DNA of 64,000 bases. Source: Selaginella moellendorffii (lineage: Eukaryota; Streptophyta; Lycopodiopsida; Selaginellales; Selaginellaceae). The stretch covers positions 434,001 through 498,000 of the forward strand of contig NW_003314330.1 of the NCBI RefSeq assembly GCF_000143415.4, read 5' to 3'. Both the position numbers and the translations under genes were made by a program. Positions 34,978-47,102 of this stretch are shown here, one piece after another (position 1 is the first letter of the stretch; each line of letters starts with the position of its first letter). The notes beneath the pieces were generated by a model, which worked only from the letters and a program-made list of their open reading frames with translations, made no database searches and was not told the origin of the DNA.

Positions 34978-37900
34978 AAAAGAAAAAATAAAGAAAAGAG
35001 ACACACATGAAAGTAGGCCCGAAAGGAAGAAAAGGAAAAGAGAAACAACCACAGCCATGGTCTTTGAATCTTTGCTTCTCTTTTCTCTTTGTATAATGTG
35101 AAGAAAAATCATGAAGAAGCACTCACCAAGACAGAGATACGCAAGCCATCCCTCTCCTTCAATCGCCCAACAGATGGATATAGGGCAACCACAAGTATAA
35201 ACCTTCTCAAAACCTTAAAGCTTGGCAAATCGTTCCAGATAAAGTTTTCCAGATCTTTTTCTACAGCTTCTTCACAAGTAGAGGAGCACCATATACTGGT
35301 TTCATACTGACAGGACTTCCGGGAGCGTGGACGTAATCCTCAGCGAGCGTGAAGGAAAACTTGGCGAGCAGCAGCGAGAGGAGCAGCCTTGCCTCGATCA
35401 ATGCAAAGTTCATGCCAAGACACATCCGCGGCCCCGCTCCGAAAGCCACGAACTCGGATATGTCCTTGGTTTTCTTGTTGATGAAACGCTCGGGATTAAA
35501 CTCGGAGACATCGTCCCCCCAATCTTCTTTGCTTTGGAGCAGCAGAGCCAGCGGACACAAGACTAGAGTTCCCGGAAGTATGGAGAACTCCCCGATTTCG
35601 TGGGCTTGATGGCACTGTCTCGTCACGGTCGAAACCGGAGGGAAGAGTCGAAGAACCTCGTGGATGATCCAGCCAACCTTCAGATCAAACAGGAGATTTA
35701 GTAAAATGGAGCTGCAAGAACGCTATAGAGAACTTACAACTTCGAGGCTTGAGAGATCTTCGGCACTTAGATCACGACCTCCACACCGTTTGTGCGCTGC
35801 GAAGATCTCGTCCCTGGCACGCTGCTGCCACTCCTGGTGGACCGAGAGCATGATCAGTGACCAAGTGAGCGTCAATGCGGTGGTGGAGTGACCCGCAAAG
35901 AAGATTGTCTTGCACTCGTCCAAGAGCTGGTCCATTGTCATCGTTGGCGACTTGTTCTCCACGGCCTCGAGCATCATGTCGAGGAGATCATACACAGGCT
36001 TGCCGTTCTCGTCAGGATTTCTGGTCTTTTCGGCCCAGCGGTTGCGAATTATATCCCGCAGCAGCGTGTTCACGTATTGCTCACTGCGCCTGAGGTGGAG
36101 ATTCTCCCGTGTTGGCAGGAAACTATTTCATCACAACCAAGTTTTCAGAGAAAAAATCGACTTTTTTTCGAAAGTTTTGCTCGTGAACGATCACCTGTAT
36201 CCAGGTATAAGCCGCTTGTAGCTGTTCAGGTAGAGCAGTCCCGTAGAGAGAAGCCTGTCCAAGCACTCGAAAGCAGCGTAACCAGTGTTGGTGCCTCCAA
36301 TGGTTGCTCCAAACGACGCTCTTGTGATCACGTCCAAGGTTAGAGCCGCCATCTCTCTGTGAGCATCGATTCTCGTCGTCTCTCTCGAGCTCCATTTCCT
36401 GGCCAGATCTTCTCCAGCACCAGACATATGCCGCATCAATCCCTGTAGAAGAATCGGAGAAACATTAGAAAAATCGGATTTTGTATTCATGGGTATCACC
36501 TTCAAGTATGCAAGCTTGAATGCGGGATTGAGAATCTTGCGCTGCTGTCTCCAGAAATCTCCGTCGGTGACAACAACACCTCTGCCAACAACGGCTCTGA
36601 GGATCTGGCGAGACAAATCGGCCTTGATGTAGGAAGAGGATCGAGACATAAGAACTTGCTTCACGAGCTCGGTATCAGCCACCAGGATTCGAGTCGTGGA
36701 GCCAAGCTCGTGAACTGAGATTCTCCCTGTAACAATATGGTGATCGATCAGATGAAGGGAACTTCAAGAACCAGAAAAGACTTCTTTTTTCTTGTGTTGA
36801 GCAAACAACAAACAGAGAGGAGTGATACCATAAGTTTGCTGGAATGTAGCAAGGTCCGGAATAACCCTGAACTTGGTCGCGGCGTGGAAGCTGGTCTCAA
36901 ACTTTGGCACCGAGTTGAAGAGCTTGTGAATCTCGGGGATGTTGCCGACGATCAATCGGAATGGAGGCCCTGGAATGCCCTGCTTGGCGTAGAAGCAGCG
37001 GAATCTCCAGGCGTGCCACAGGCTCCTCGCAGCAGGAGCGAGCAGCCAAACAACCAAAAACACACCACAAGAACATAGAATCTTCCACAAGAAATCTTCC
37101 ATAGCCAAATAGCTCAAGGGTCTCTCACTCAGATTGTGGGAACTTAGGTTAGCAACCTTATCTCAAATGTATGCCACTTGTCATGGGCTATGAAGATTGT
37201 TTGGTTGTATATAAAGAGATTTCATAACTTCTCAGTTTGTCAACTCATTTGTACATTTTAGCAGTGAATTCCGACTACACATTGTTTGTAGTGACCTCTT
37301 ATGCCATTTATGACTAGATGAAATAAATCACTTTTCACTTGGTCATATTTTCCACGTTGTGAGACTTTTTGTAGTACATTCAAGATCAATTTGCCACCAT
37401 TATTTTCTTTCAAAAAAGTTGGGATGTGGCTGCAAAGAATAACAGCGCAGTGAGAATCACAAATAATCATTTCATCAATCAATCATGCAGCTACTTAAAA
37501 CTGAGAAACCTTCAAGCTAAGTTAAATCACCCAAATCCCTCCATCACAGAAAGATGGTTTCCAATTCAGCCCCGTATTCCTCTTCGTCAAAAGCCTCCTG
37601 GAGCCTCCGCAGCTCGTCTGCTCTCTTCTGCTCTTCTTGAGCTTTCATCCTCGCGAAAGCTTCCTCTTGGTCTTTCCGGGCTTTCGCCTCGTCAGCCACC
37701 TCGTCCGGAGCTTTGGTCGGTTGATCCCTGCCGGATGGAGCAACCTTGGACGTAACCTCCCTCGCCAGCTCCTTGATCTTGGGAGTGACCACGGAGACGG
37801 TCTCCTTGATCTTGGGAAGAACGGCGGGAGGAGGAGGAGTTTCCTTCAACACCGCGTCCTTGAAAGTCTTTGGAGCTTCCTTGACGGCCTCCATAACTTT

Positions 37901-38709
37901 GGCTACACCACTTAGCGCTTCTACCGCTGTTGAAGGCTGCTGAGCTTCCTCTGGAGGTGGCGGTGGCGATGGCGATGGAGGCGAAACTTTGAACGTTGGA
38001 ACTGGCTTCAAGCCTGGAGCTTGAGTTTGAGTCGATGGAGGAGGCTGCGGAGCTGGAGCTGACGCTGTTCTAGCGTAGTCAGGCCTGGAGACGACTGGAT
38101 CCGGAGCCGATGGTGCCTTCATCAGCCGATGGCTCGGTTTGATCTCGTCTTTTCTGCCTCCCATGATCTCGACCTTGAGGCTTTCGGAGTGAATGTGTTT
38201 GGCTGCCGCTGTCGTCGGTGGAGCACCAGGCATTGCCGCGGGAGGAGAAGGTAGAATTCTACCTGCAGTGCCTGCCGAGGTGGAGATGGCCTCCGAAAGA
38301 TCTGTGGTTCCTCGAGTTATGATGTCCGAGAGGTCCGTCGCTGTTGCTCCCTCGGTTGTGTACGCGGCAGCGATTCCTTCTGTTAGTGAGGCCGGAGGCG
38401 TCTTGTATTTACGGTACTTTGCGTAGAGGCCGAGCTGGAGTGCGCCTAGAAGCACTCCCAGTCCGTTTGGAATCTAAACGAAAAACGATACGAAAAGTTA
38501 ACTCCAGATGGAATTGACGCTCGAAGATACTCACGATAATGAACTTGTCTTGCTTGAGAATACCATACAATGCCCAGATTGTAGCGTTGACAAAGCTACA
38601 CAACGAAAGCATGAAAGGCATGTACTCCACGCTCTTGGTTTCGATCACCATTTTCTGGAGAGGAGAAAGAGAAGCAAAGTGAGCGAGATCCACAAGACCG
38701 AGAGAAAAT
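34978..38709 (-). repeat. tandem duplication, unit B
   Basis: Partner of 30843-34572. It carries an orphan copy of the DUF1499 first-exon region (ATG at 35058, not followed by DUF1499 exons), P450 copy B and the last SWEET exons, which here continue into the full SWEET gene. About 400 bp of copia Gag sequence (34573-34977) separates the units. Confidence 0.88.
35261..37102 (-). CDS. cytochrome P450, CYP72-clan-like, copy B
   Basis: Same five-exon structure and exactly the same length as copy A, shifted by 4124 bp, giving 516 residues. By eye only three residues differ (Leu for Met in LLYLNSYK, Val for Ala after the ExxR region, Val for Met in SEFVAFGAG). The I-helix AGHSTT, EVLR, FNPERF and FGAGPRMCLG motifs are intact. 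The ATG is at 37100-37102; in-frame extension further upstream needs a non-ATG start. The near identity points to a recent duplication or gene conversion. Substrate unknown. Confidence 0.92.
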
Positions 38710-39457
38710 CGCCAGAGAATTTGTTTTAATCACCTTGTTTGTTTGTTTTGTGTGAATCTTAAGCTCAGCTTTTGTGAGTGTTTTACCATAACCGACAGCG
38801 GTGCTGCATACATCATCGTGTTGATTATCACGTTGATTGATCCCAGAAACGTTGTCCTGTCGTCGCCCTCAAACGCTCCCAGCGTGATGGCGAAAGTGAT
38901 CGCACAAAAGAAGATCACAAACACAAGACTCCGCAAAACTTGAGTCTGTAGGAAAACCATAAGCTCAAGAACAAAGCAAAGTTGCAAAGAAAGAGAAACA
39001 AAGAAGAACTCGAGCTATGGAGCGTACCTTGACAGGCCATGCCGCGTAGTAGATAAAGATGACTAGATAAACCGCCTCAATCACAATGCCGGCCCCGTTG
39101 ATCGTGAGGACGAGGATGTTGTTCTCGCTGATGATCGGCAGGCCATAGAAGAACCAGAGCAAGCAATTCATGAGTGTACACACATAGGGAAACGCCGAGA
39201 ACCGCCCGGTATCCTTTTGTTTGTAGATGATCGAGAATGTCGGCCTGGAAAGCAGCGAAGAAACAAGATCGATTTAGGGGAATGGAGCCCGAGATACGAG
39301 AGATCTGGAAGCGATGCTTACAGCGGGGAGAAGAACATGATCATCGCCGTGATATTTCCTGCGAGGTCACCGAAATATCGCGGAATGAGATCGAAATCTC
39401 GCAATGTGGGACTGGATTCTTACCTAAGACGCCGAGCGCCACTGTTCCAGACCCCAT
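37544..39457 (-). CDS. SWEET: SWEET-family sugar transporter with very long cytosolic tail
   Basis: Six exons (39457-39424, 39358-39322, 39244-39028, 38945-38787, 38654-38535, 38473-37544) join in frame to 498 residues. The first about 213 residues are a complete SWEET: seven membrane helices in two MtN3 repeats, with SPLPTFSIIYKQKDTG, LPIISENN, SINVIINTMMYAAPLSVM, SVEYMPF and the helix 7 start IPNGLGVLLGALQL. SWEETs move sugars down their gradient across plasma or vacuolar membranes. The tail of about 285 residues is far longer than usual. It is rich in Pro, Ala and Ser, then turns into a charged, probably coiled-coil end (EEAFARMKAQEEQKRADEL). The tail has no domain I recognise. Its frame is also kept open in the broken duplicate. 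Confidence 0.9.
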
Positions 39458-39596
39458 CCTTCGATCGCCCGGAGTGGAATCGCTCGAGCGCTCAAAGGAG
39501 GATCATCAAGAAGGAGCGAAGCCTTTCACACCACTCCTAAACGAAACCGTTATAACGAGAAACTTTAGGGCTAGGTTAGGCTGAAGGTAGAATAGG
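39458..39596. promoter_or_regulatory. 139-bp divergent promoter region
   Basis: This is the whole interval between the SWEET start codon and the start codon of the unknown gene on the other strand. Both leaders must fit here, so transcription start sites are very close to the coding parts. No TATA box was seen. Confidence 0.5.
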
Positions 39597-41995
39597 ATGA
39601 TCGTTCAGGTAAGCGCTCTTGCTCTTCTTCTTCTTCTTCTTCGCTGGAGTGAATATCGATTTCTATCAGGTGCTACTTAAGGAGCGGATCAATGAGTTTG
39701 ATTTCCGGGAATGGACGGTTTCGGTGGGTTGCGGTCTCGGATCCCAGCGACTGCGCTGGCTCGCGCATGCGGCGTGTGCGCGCATGGCCTACAACACAGG
39801 CAAGCGAGAATTTGGGAAGAATTCTTTGTTATTCATGGATTTCTTCCCTCTCTCAGGTGATGTTCCTGCGAAATATGTGCCTCAAGCTGTGCGATCCATG
39901 GTAAGTCGTGTAAGATCTTTAAATTCTTTCTCATTTCACTGCTTAATAGGGAGGAGAGGTGTTTCACCCCGACTTGATTATCAACAAGACTCTACAAGAT
40001 GGTGCTCAAGTGGAAGTCGAATGCTCAAGTAAAAGATCGGCCGTTTGTTTTTTCTGTCCTTCATCATGCTGACGTTAAGATGTCATATTTCAGGAGGGCC
40101 CGAGTCCTTCACTGTTTACCACGAGGGAAAGCCAGCTCCGGTCATCAAGGATTTCTTTCCCAAAAAACAAGAAGAAGAAGAGAAAAAACCAGAAGAACTA
40201 GAACAGCTTACTGAAACTCCTTCAGGTTTGTCAGCATTCTTTCTTTTCCTTAAAAACGTTTTTGCTCATTGTTTTTGGTTTTCCTCTTTGTAGAAACTGC
40301 TCAAGGTCAACCTCCTCCTACCGAAGCCCCACCTGCACAAAAAACAGAAACTCCACTGGCCCCAGCTGGTAATTCAGTGCTTAAGCTGGCCTTGTATTGT
40401 TGGCGTGACTTGTGTTTGCAGTGGACAGCGAGGGAAATCCTCTTCCTATGGAACCTCCACCGCCACCTCCTCCGCCTGATAAGAGAGTCGTATGGGCCAA
40501 CAGTGTTCTAGACTCCATAGGTACTTTTTGGACGGGTGTGAAGGCTGACTTGACATTGTGTTGGTTGATTGGCAGACTGGACGAAGTATCCTGTTGCCGG
40601 AGATCTTAACATCAATTATGAGACTTGGGAAAAGGACTGTGGTATGTCCGCGTATACGCCTCAGTTTTTTGATTGACTTGGTGTACAGCGCCGCTGCTGT
40701 CTAGGAATCGTGCAATCGGTCTTAATCTGGTACTGTGCCAAAGGCGATGAGATCGAGGACAAGGATTTTGGAGTACTCAATTGTGTATGGTTTTCGTTTC
40801 ATTGTGCTTTACATGATTCGTTGACAAGCAGCCTTTTTCCAGGAGCAATTTCGAGAAATATTTGTTGATACAAAGCTGTGTATTGATCAAGCTGGTGGTA
40901 AGCTACTCTATGTAATTTCCAATTAATTATTGATTATCAACGATTGGCTGCAGAGGATGTGGTCGATAGTTGTTTCGATGACGGTTTAAAAGCTACGAAC
41001 TGCCCATCAGCTTATCAGCTTTCACTTGTGGAGTTTATTCCCGCACTCATCCAATTTGCCTCATGTAACTCCTTTTGTTTCCCTCTCTTCGACGCTAATT
41101 TTCAGGCTTTCTATGCAGCCTCGTTATTCGAACCATTTGTACCAGAGCGCGATAGACAACATCTGTCAACAAGGGTAGCTTCATAAGGCACATTATAGCT
41201 AGAAAATGGCTCGTCTTCACAGGTCACGCATCTCATTCGCAATTTCTTAGCACGGACCTTGAGCGAGCAAATCTCAGCGGGGCTTAAAGAACTGCACAAG
41301 GCAGCTAAGACTGGGACCGTATGCATGGTAAGCAAGCAGACACATTTTTAGTTCTGAAACATTTTGTTTTTCTCCAGGACGTTCTCAAAGAGAACAAAGA
41401 GCTGTCTCAAGCATGCATAAAGCGTTGCAAGCCCCCGTCTGATCCCACTAAGAAGAAAATTAGAGTTCCATTCCACATACTCTTACCTTTTTTTCGGGTA
41501 AGTCATTTATTTGAAATGACAATTGATTCAATCTTTTTCTTTTTCGTGCTTGTAGAGATGGCTTGTGCTTGGTGACCACTGGAAACCACAGAGAGCGTCA
41601 CTGATACTTATATACGCGTTCCAAAGGTCGCAAGTAAGTGGCAATCGAGAAACGAAAGTATATGTGTGCTAAGTTGCTCTACAGGGTGTTGGCGAATTTA
41701 CTCCCGTTCCTTCTGGCTTCAGCTTTGGACCAAAACAATTGAGAAGGGTAAGGGCCTTCCGCATTGGGACTTTGCCATCGAAAGGTTTAAGTATTTGCTT
41801 TCTTTCATGCAGTTTTTTTTCGGAGCTTCATATTTTGCCTTCATGGAGTCGACGTCTCTCATCAAAATCTCCGACCATGCTTACCTGAGAGACTTCCTGG
41901 ACAAGGTTTTCAAGAGATCTGGGGTTGCCAAGCCGCTCTACACTACATATGAAGAAAAGAAGGCCTATCTTCGCTCAATACTCTTGCACGAGTGA
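39597..41995 (+). CDS. conserved-looking protein of unknown function, about 16 exons
   Basis: Short exons with introns of about 50-100 bp can be joined from ATG 39597 (exon 1 codes only MIVQ) to the TGA at 41993-41995, giving about 495 residues. Visible parts are: an N-terminal globular segment with EWTVSVGCGLGSQRL; a Glu/Lys-rich then Pro-rich linker (about 110-180, including eight prolines in a row); and a mostly helical C-terminal half with two cysteine-containing stretches (YETWEKDC, ACIKRCKPP) and the end EEKKAYLRSILLHE. No signal peptide or membrane segment is evident. I do not recognise the family. A decayed copy of its 3' end lies at 59750-60060. Splice choices near 39800 and 41320 are ambiguous. 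Confidence 0.75.
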
Positions 41996-44649
41996 TTGAT
42001 TTCATATGCTTAACAGTGTAAGAGAGAAGAATGCGCTTTGTGATGATGAAAGATCTCACTCCTGGAAATGTAGGAGGTTGGCTAGGCTTTAGTTCTCCAT
42101 CTTGTGTGGTGGCTAGAGTGCTCTTTGGGATATTTTGTGTAGAAATTGTTTGAAATACTTTTCAAGAGTGACCAATTTTGTCCAGTCAGAAAAACTTTTT
42201 GGTAAGATTTTTATAATTATACGTTTACATAATTATATGAAAATTATTAATATCAAAGATAAAAATATTTTTGAGATACATTATAGAAGAAGAACTTAAC
42301 TGAACAACTTACAACACTTACATTCTCCACAAATATAAAATTTTCTTTAGAAATTTTGCTATGCTTCTTATAAACTTAATAAATGTTAAATATTAAAAAA
42401 AATGTTTAAAAGTGACAAAGAATGCCTAAGTACGTATTATATTAAAAATAAGGTAATAAAAAATGATTATATACATTTGTATTTCTTTTATTTTAAAAAC
42501 TTAGTGAACTTTTATGATAAAAATTATTAATGTATGGTTTTATGTATTTTTTGGTTAAGTTCTATAATTAAATTATGTATGTCATAAACAACTTTGTATA
42601 AAAACATCAAAATTCTAAAATAGAAAGACTACAAAACATTATTTCCATTATGAATTTTGAGAAATAAGTTTCTGGAATGAAAAAAAAAATAGTTAAAATA
42701 TAATTTTCTTAAGTTCATTTTTTGAATCACTCATACTTTTTTTTTCAAAATAAAATATACTAAAAGTTTTTCTTAGATAATTATAAATTCCATTTAGTAA
42801 TGAATAATGATGCAGAAATTTAATTAATGGCTATGGGCTACCAATCACTTTATATGATATTTCTATCTAGAATCATGGCTTGAATCTTCATAATGTAAAC
42901 TCATAAATTTAGATATTTTAGAGATTTCACCCAACCTAATACTCTAAAACTTTTAACCGATTAAAAAATGGGCGTTCAAGAGAAAATCTAGATTTACTTC
43001 TTTCATCCCAAGCTTTTATGTAGTGTCAACCAAAACTTCATCATTATTTTAGTTTTTTTTTTTTTTGCCTTAATTAGAAATGAAGTCTTTTTAAGTATAT
43101 CATTCATCATGAATCTCTTAACAGCCATTTTTATAACTTCCTTTAATTCTAAATTTAACTGTTTGTTTTAGCCATATATGCCACTTCATTTCGTTACTTT
43201 ACCATTATTAAAATTAATTACCTCTTTTGCTTTGAACTTGCAAAATTGTTTTTTTTTTTCTTCTTTAGCCTTTTTATTCGATGCAATTGTTATAATATAC
43301 TATAGATGTATTAAAGATTTGTAGGTTCATGAACATTTGTCCTTTAGTGAGCGTCTTTTGGTTTGTTGTAGTTGGCATTTAAAGGTGTGATGTAAGCTCT
43401 TGAAAAATTAGTGGATTTGAAAATTATTGGAATTGAATATTGATGTCATTTGCAACTGTGACACTTTGCAAAGAATTTAGCTCATAATTTTTTTTGTATC
43501 ATTATCTTCTTAAAGCCAACTTTATAATGTTCTTTGATGTATGAGCTTGATTCAATTTGCCAGGACTTAACACATTCTAACTATAATGGTTAAAAGTTCA
43601 TATATCAAAGTACTAAAGGCATTAATGAACAATGTTCCAGAAAGAAGTAAATAGGTATGGATTAGGGTTGATAAGTTGATTGGTTGTTAAAGTTGATTTA
43701 TAACTAATAACCCCTTATATAATTATGTTGTTAAAGCTACCAACAAAGTATAAATATTAGAATGAGTGATTGTTTGTCTGGGTGGATACACTTTCAATTT
43801 TAATGAGCCAGTGTGAAAGGAGAAATGGCAAGTTAATGAAGTACAGTATTGCTAGTGTAATAAATCACTACGTGTTGCATGTAGCAACACTTGATTTGCT
43901 TAATAGTAATGTTATTCTTAATTGATCAAATAAAAGTTTATAATTAGAAGCATGTTTATAATTTATAAATACAAAATTAATCTTATTGTATATTAACCAT
44001 TAGATGGTAGAATAAAAAAGAATATACTAGAAAGTGTTTAAGAAAGTTTATAAATATAAATATATTTTTAAATTATAAATACAAGATTAATCTAAATGAA
44101 TAATAATCATAAGATGGTAGAATGTTGTAAAATATCCAAATATATTCTAGGTATATCCACTACCATCTCAGTCCCCCTACAAGTTTGCTTAAGCAAACCA
44201 AAAAGTCTAATACTTATATTTCCTTTATAAGTGAAGATGACCTTTGGAATATTTACTTTTAATTCATAGACAAAATTGACAAAAAAAATTTCTTTTTAAA
44301 TATTTATCATGAATATTTAAGTTTAATCTGTAATAATAAGGAGGAGTTGCCAAACTTTTTGGGCTGCCAGATCTAGCCAATAGCAGTCATCTAATGGGAG
44401 GTAACTTGGTAAATATTGCTTTTTCACCGTGTATCGTTTTTTTTGCATGCGTCTTGTGTGTTCTTTTGAAATATTTTTGTGAGGTTTGGGCCGGCTAGTG
44501 GCATGTGACATAGGCTGGGCCAGAGGAGAAGATGTGAGTGACAACTACTTATTTGTGTGGCTCAAACAAAAGGGATAAAACTCTCCTTTTATCATAGCTC
44601 CTGTCAACTATGAAGTTTTTATTACAAGCATTGTTGACATTGTTAACAT
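41996..44649. other. AT-rich intergenic DNA
   Basis: About 2.65 kb, very AT-rich, with no gene seen. The first about 450 bp are distantly similar to 60000-60450 downstream of the decayed gene copy. About 42925-43010 faintly resembles the reverse complement of a TRIM LTR (ACTTTTAACCGATT block). A dispersed repeat lies at 43872-44199. Confidence 0.55.
43872..44199 (+). repeat. dispersed AT-rich repeat with hairpin ends, copy 2
   Basis: Partner of 16347-16623. This copy begins with an inverted repeat, GTGTTGC-ATGTA-GCAACAC, and finishes with the perfect 16-base palindrome GTTTGCTTAAGCAAAC. The interior is non-coding and contains repeated TTATAAAT/ACAAGATTAATCT blocks. Confidence 0.7.
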
Positions 44650-45142
44650 CATCTTTCATTTAGTTCATGGATTGTGAGCAAACATTTATGGATTTTAAAG
44701 AGCTCTTGACGACTCTTCCAACTTTGGCGTATTCTAACTACATTTAACTTTTTATTTTACACATGGATGCTTTTAATATCGATCTTGGAGATGTGTTAAT
44801 GCAAAAAATCCTAAGTGTGCTTTGTCAGTGCCATCCTATTGCATATATCAATCGTACATTACAACTAACAAAGGTGAACTACTCCATGACAGAGGAAAAG
44901 TGTTTAATAGTAGTTTGGGGTTTCGAGAAACTTTACATGGTTCTCAAACATTAATAAAAAGTGATCATGCTATAGTTATTTTATTATTGAAGCAAAAGAA
45001 CTTGGTTGATCGTACTATTTGGTTAGCTTTGAAGTTTTAAATATATGATTTTGATGTTTTTCATCACCTAAAGAGTTTTATAATTGATGCCATTTCTCAA
45101 GCTCCTTTTCCTTCTTCACTCTTTTTTCATATTTTTGACAAG

Positions 45143-47102
45143 TGTAAATGATTAAGTTCTCTATTCTATTTTAATCACTTAACTACACCTTTGACCATTT
45201 AGAGGAGTCTCACTCACACCCTCCATAAGTTTTATTCAGGAATTAGGGACATGTTAGCCTCGTGAATAACATCTATGTTACTTAACTTTTGCACTTGGTC
45301 CAAGTGTTCCATGTGTTCAATCACATAACTAACACCCAAAGGTACCACTGATATATTAGCCCGTTATGGTAAGGTGATACTCATTCACCTTTGTCACATC
45401 AATAGTCCAAGACCACCTACATTACCATCTCATCCTTTAAAGATTGGGCCATCCATCCATAAATGGTCATCATTGACCACACTTTAAAACCCTTATGATG
45501 TTTGAAGACATAAGGAACACCCTTCCCTAATGTCCCTTCTTTTATCCCCACTAAGTCCCTCTTCATCCATGGCCATGTTCACCAACATTGCCACTGAGTC
45601 AAGCCCCAAAAGCCCGACTGTTAAGTCCCACTGTCCTTTAAAACTTCCTCACCATGTAACCGTATCCTTGGTCATTACATCAAAGGACTGCTCCTTTCCT
45701 TTTCATAGTCTAGGATTTGGGACGACATTTTAAACACTATAGACCTACACAGGCTTTGTGATTATTTCCCCACCTTTCGCCGTTAAATGCCTTAGCCATG
45801 TGGCGAGAACAAGGTTCCAATGAGCCACATTAGGTGTTGTAAGCGACTAATTTTTCCATTTTACTTTAGTCACTTAACCGCACCTCCGACCACTTGGAGG
45901 AGTCTCACTCACAACCTCCGTAAGCCTAGTACTATTCAAACCTAAGGAACCCCAAATATCCCAAGACCTTTAACCGATTAGAAAAAAGGGTGCACTCTTG
46001 TTCATGGGCCCTTTCCCTCTATATCTAAACCCCATGGACCGTCTCTCGAGTCGTTTCCTTTGGTTGCTTACAACTAGATATCATGTAGGTAGTGCCATCC
46101 ACACTTGGATTGAGAGCATTGACCATTCAATCTCCCAGGGGAGCTAGAACTGGCTCTTGAACACTTCACAAGCTACCTTGTTTGTCTATCCGTATTCACT
46201 CTAGCCTTGGATGCCTTAATGGTTTTATCATCACCCAATACATGGATATAGCCTTTCTTGGTCACATTAGCCTCCCCTTGCCAAACTAACTCCAATGGAG
46301 TCCTCCCCCTATTATACTTTTGGAGCTCACCATACCTCTTCAGGTTTGGGAGATAATTGCTTTGGGCTTTCACTTTTGAACTTGGACTCGAACTCAGACT
46401 CAGACTTAGACTCGGTCTTAATCTTAGTCTTGGACTAGGTCTTAGACTCGGTTTTGGACTCGATTTTGGTGTCAATCTTTGTCCCGGTCTAGGTCTTGGT
46501 CTCGGTCTCGATCTCGGTCTCTTTCTTAGCCTCAACCTTAGACTCCATCTCATGTCTATCTCAAACTCTATCTTAGGTCCATCTTTGGACCCGAGATGGA
46601 GTCTGAGATGGACCCAAGATGCATTTCGGACTCCATCTCGGACTCCATCTTGGGTCCATCTCAGACTTCATCTTAGGTCCATCTGGGACTCTATCTTGGA
46701 CTCCATCTCGGATTACATCTTGGGTCCATCTTGGATTCCATCTTGGCCTCCATCTTTGGTCTATATCTTGGGTCTATATCGGACTCTATCTCGGACTCCA
46801 TCTTGGGTCTATATTGGATTCCATCTCAAACTCCTTCTCAAACTCCTTTTTGGACTTGTTTTTGACACTTCCATGTGTCATGACATTTGCCATGTGTCAG
46901 TCCTTTTTGTGTCCCTTTTTAGAGACTCATTTATTGATTACTTTGTGCTTGTCCCTTGAGCACTTTATTTAGAATTCCACTCCCAATCTTGACTTTCCAA
47001 GTCAGAGCCTTTAATCTAAATATGTTACGTTTGTTGGACTTCCGTTTTGACCTGAGACACCCTTTTTGCTCCACTTTGGGTCTTAGGGATTTGTGTCTTA
47101 TA
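45143..47102 (-). mobile_element. diverged solo LTR of the LARD-like family
   Basis: Sequence follows the LARD LTR from its left end (TGTAAATGATTAAG) to its right end (TTTGTGTCTTATA), including a degraded minisatellite at about 46380-46860. It splits the gypsy pol between RNase H and integrase. Flanks ACAAG and ATGAG could be a target duplication altered by two transitions. No interior or second LTR is present, so it is a solo LTR, itself interrupted at 45836-46074. Confidence 0.8.
45836..46074 (-). mobile_element. chimeric solo LTR (TRIM and LARD ends) nested in the LARD LTR
   Basis: The first about 85 bp match the left end of the LARD LTR (TGTAAGCGACTAATTTTTCC...). The rest matches the reverse complement of the TRIM LTR to its end (GGTTGCTTACA). 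The insert ends are inverted copies, GTTGTAAGC and GCTTACAAC, and it is flanked by TAGGT and TAGAT, a possible 5-bp target duplication. Host LTR sequence resumes on both sides. Confidence 0.78.

Noticed and set aside
42925-43010. Possible fossil TRIM LTR, reverse orientation
   Set aside because: Only a short, heavily altered match, too weak to call as a separate element.
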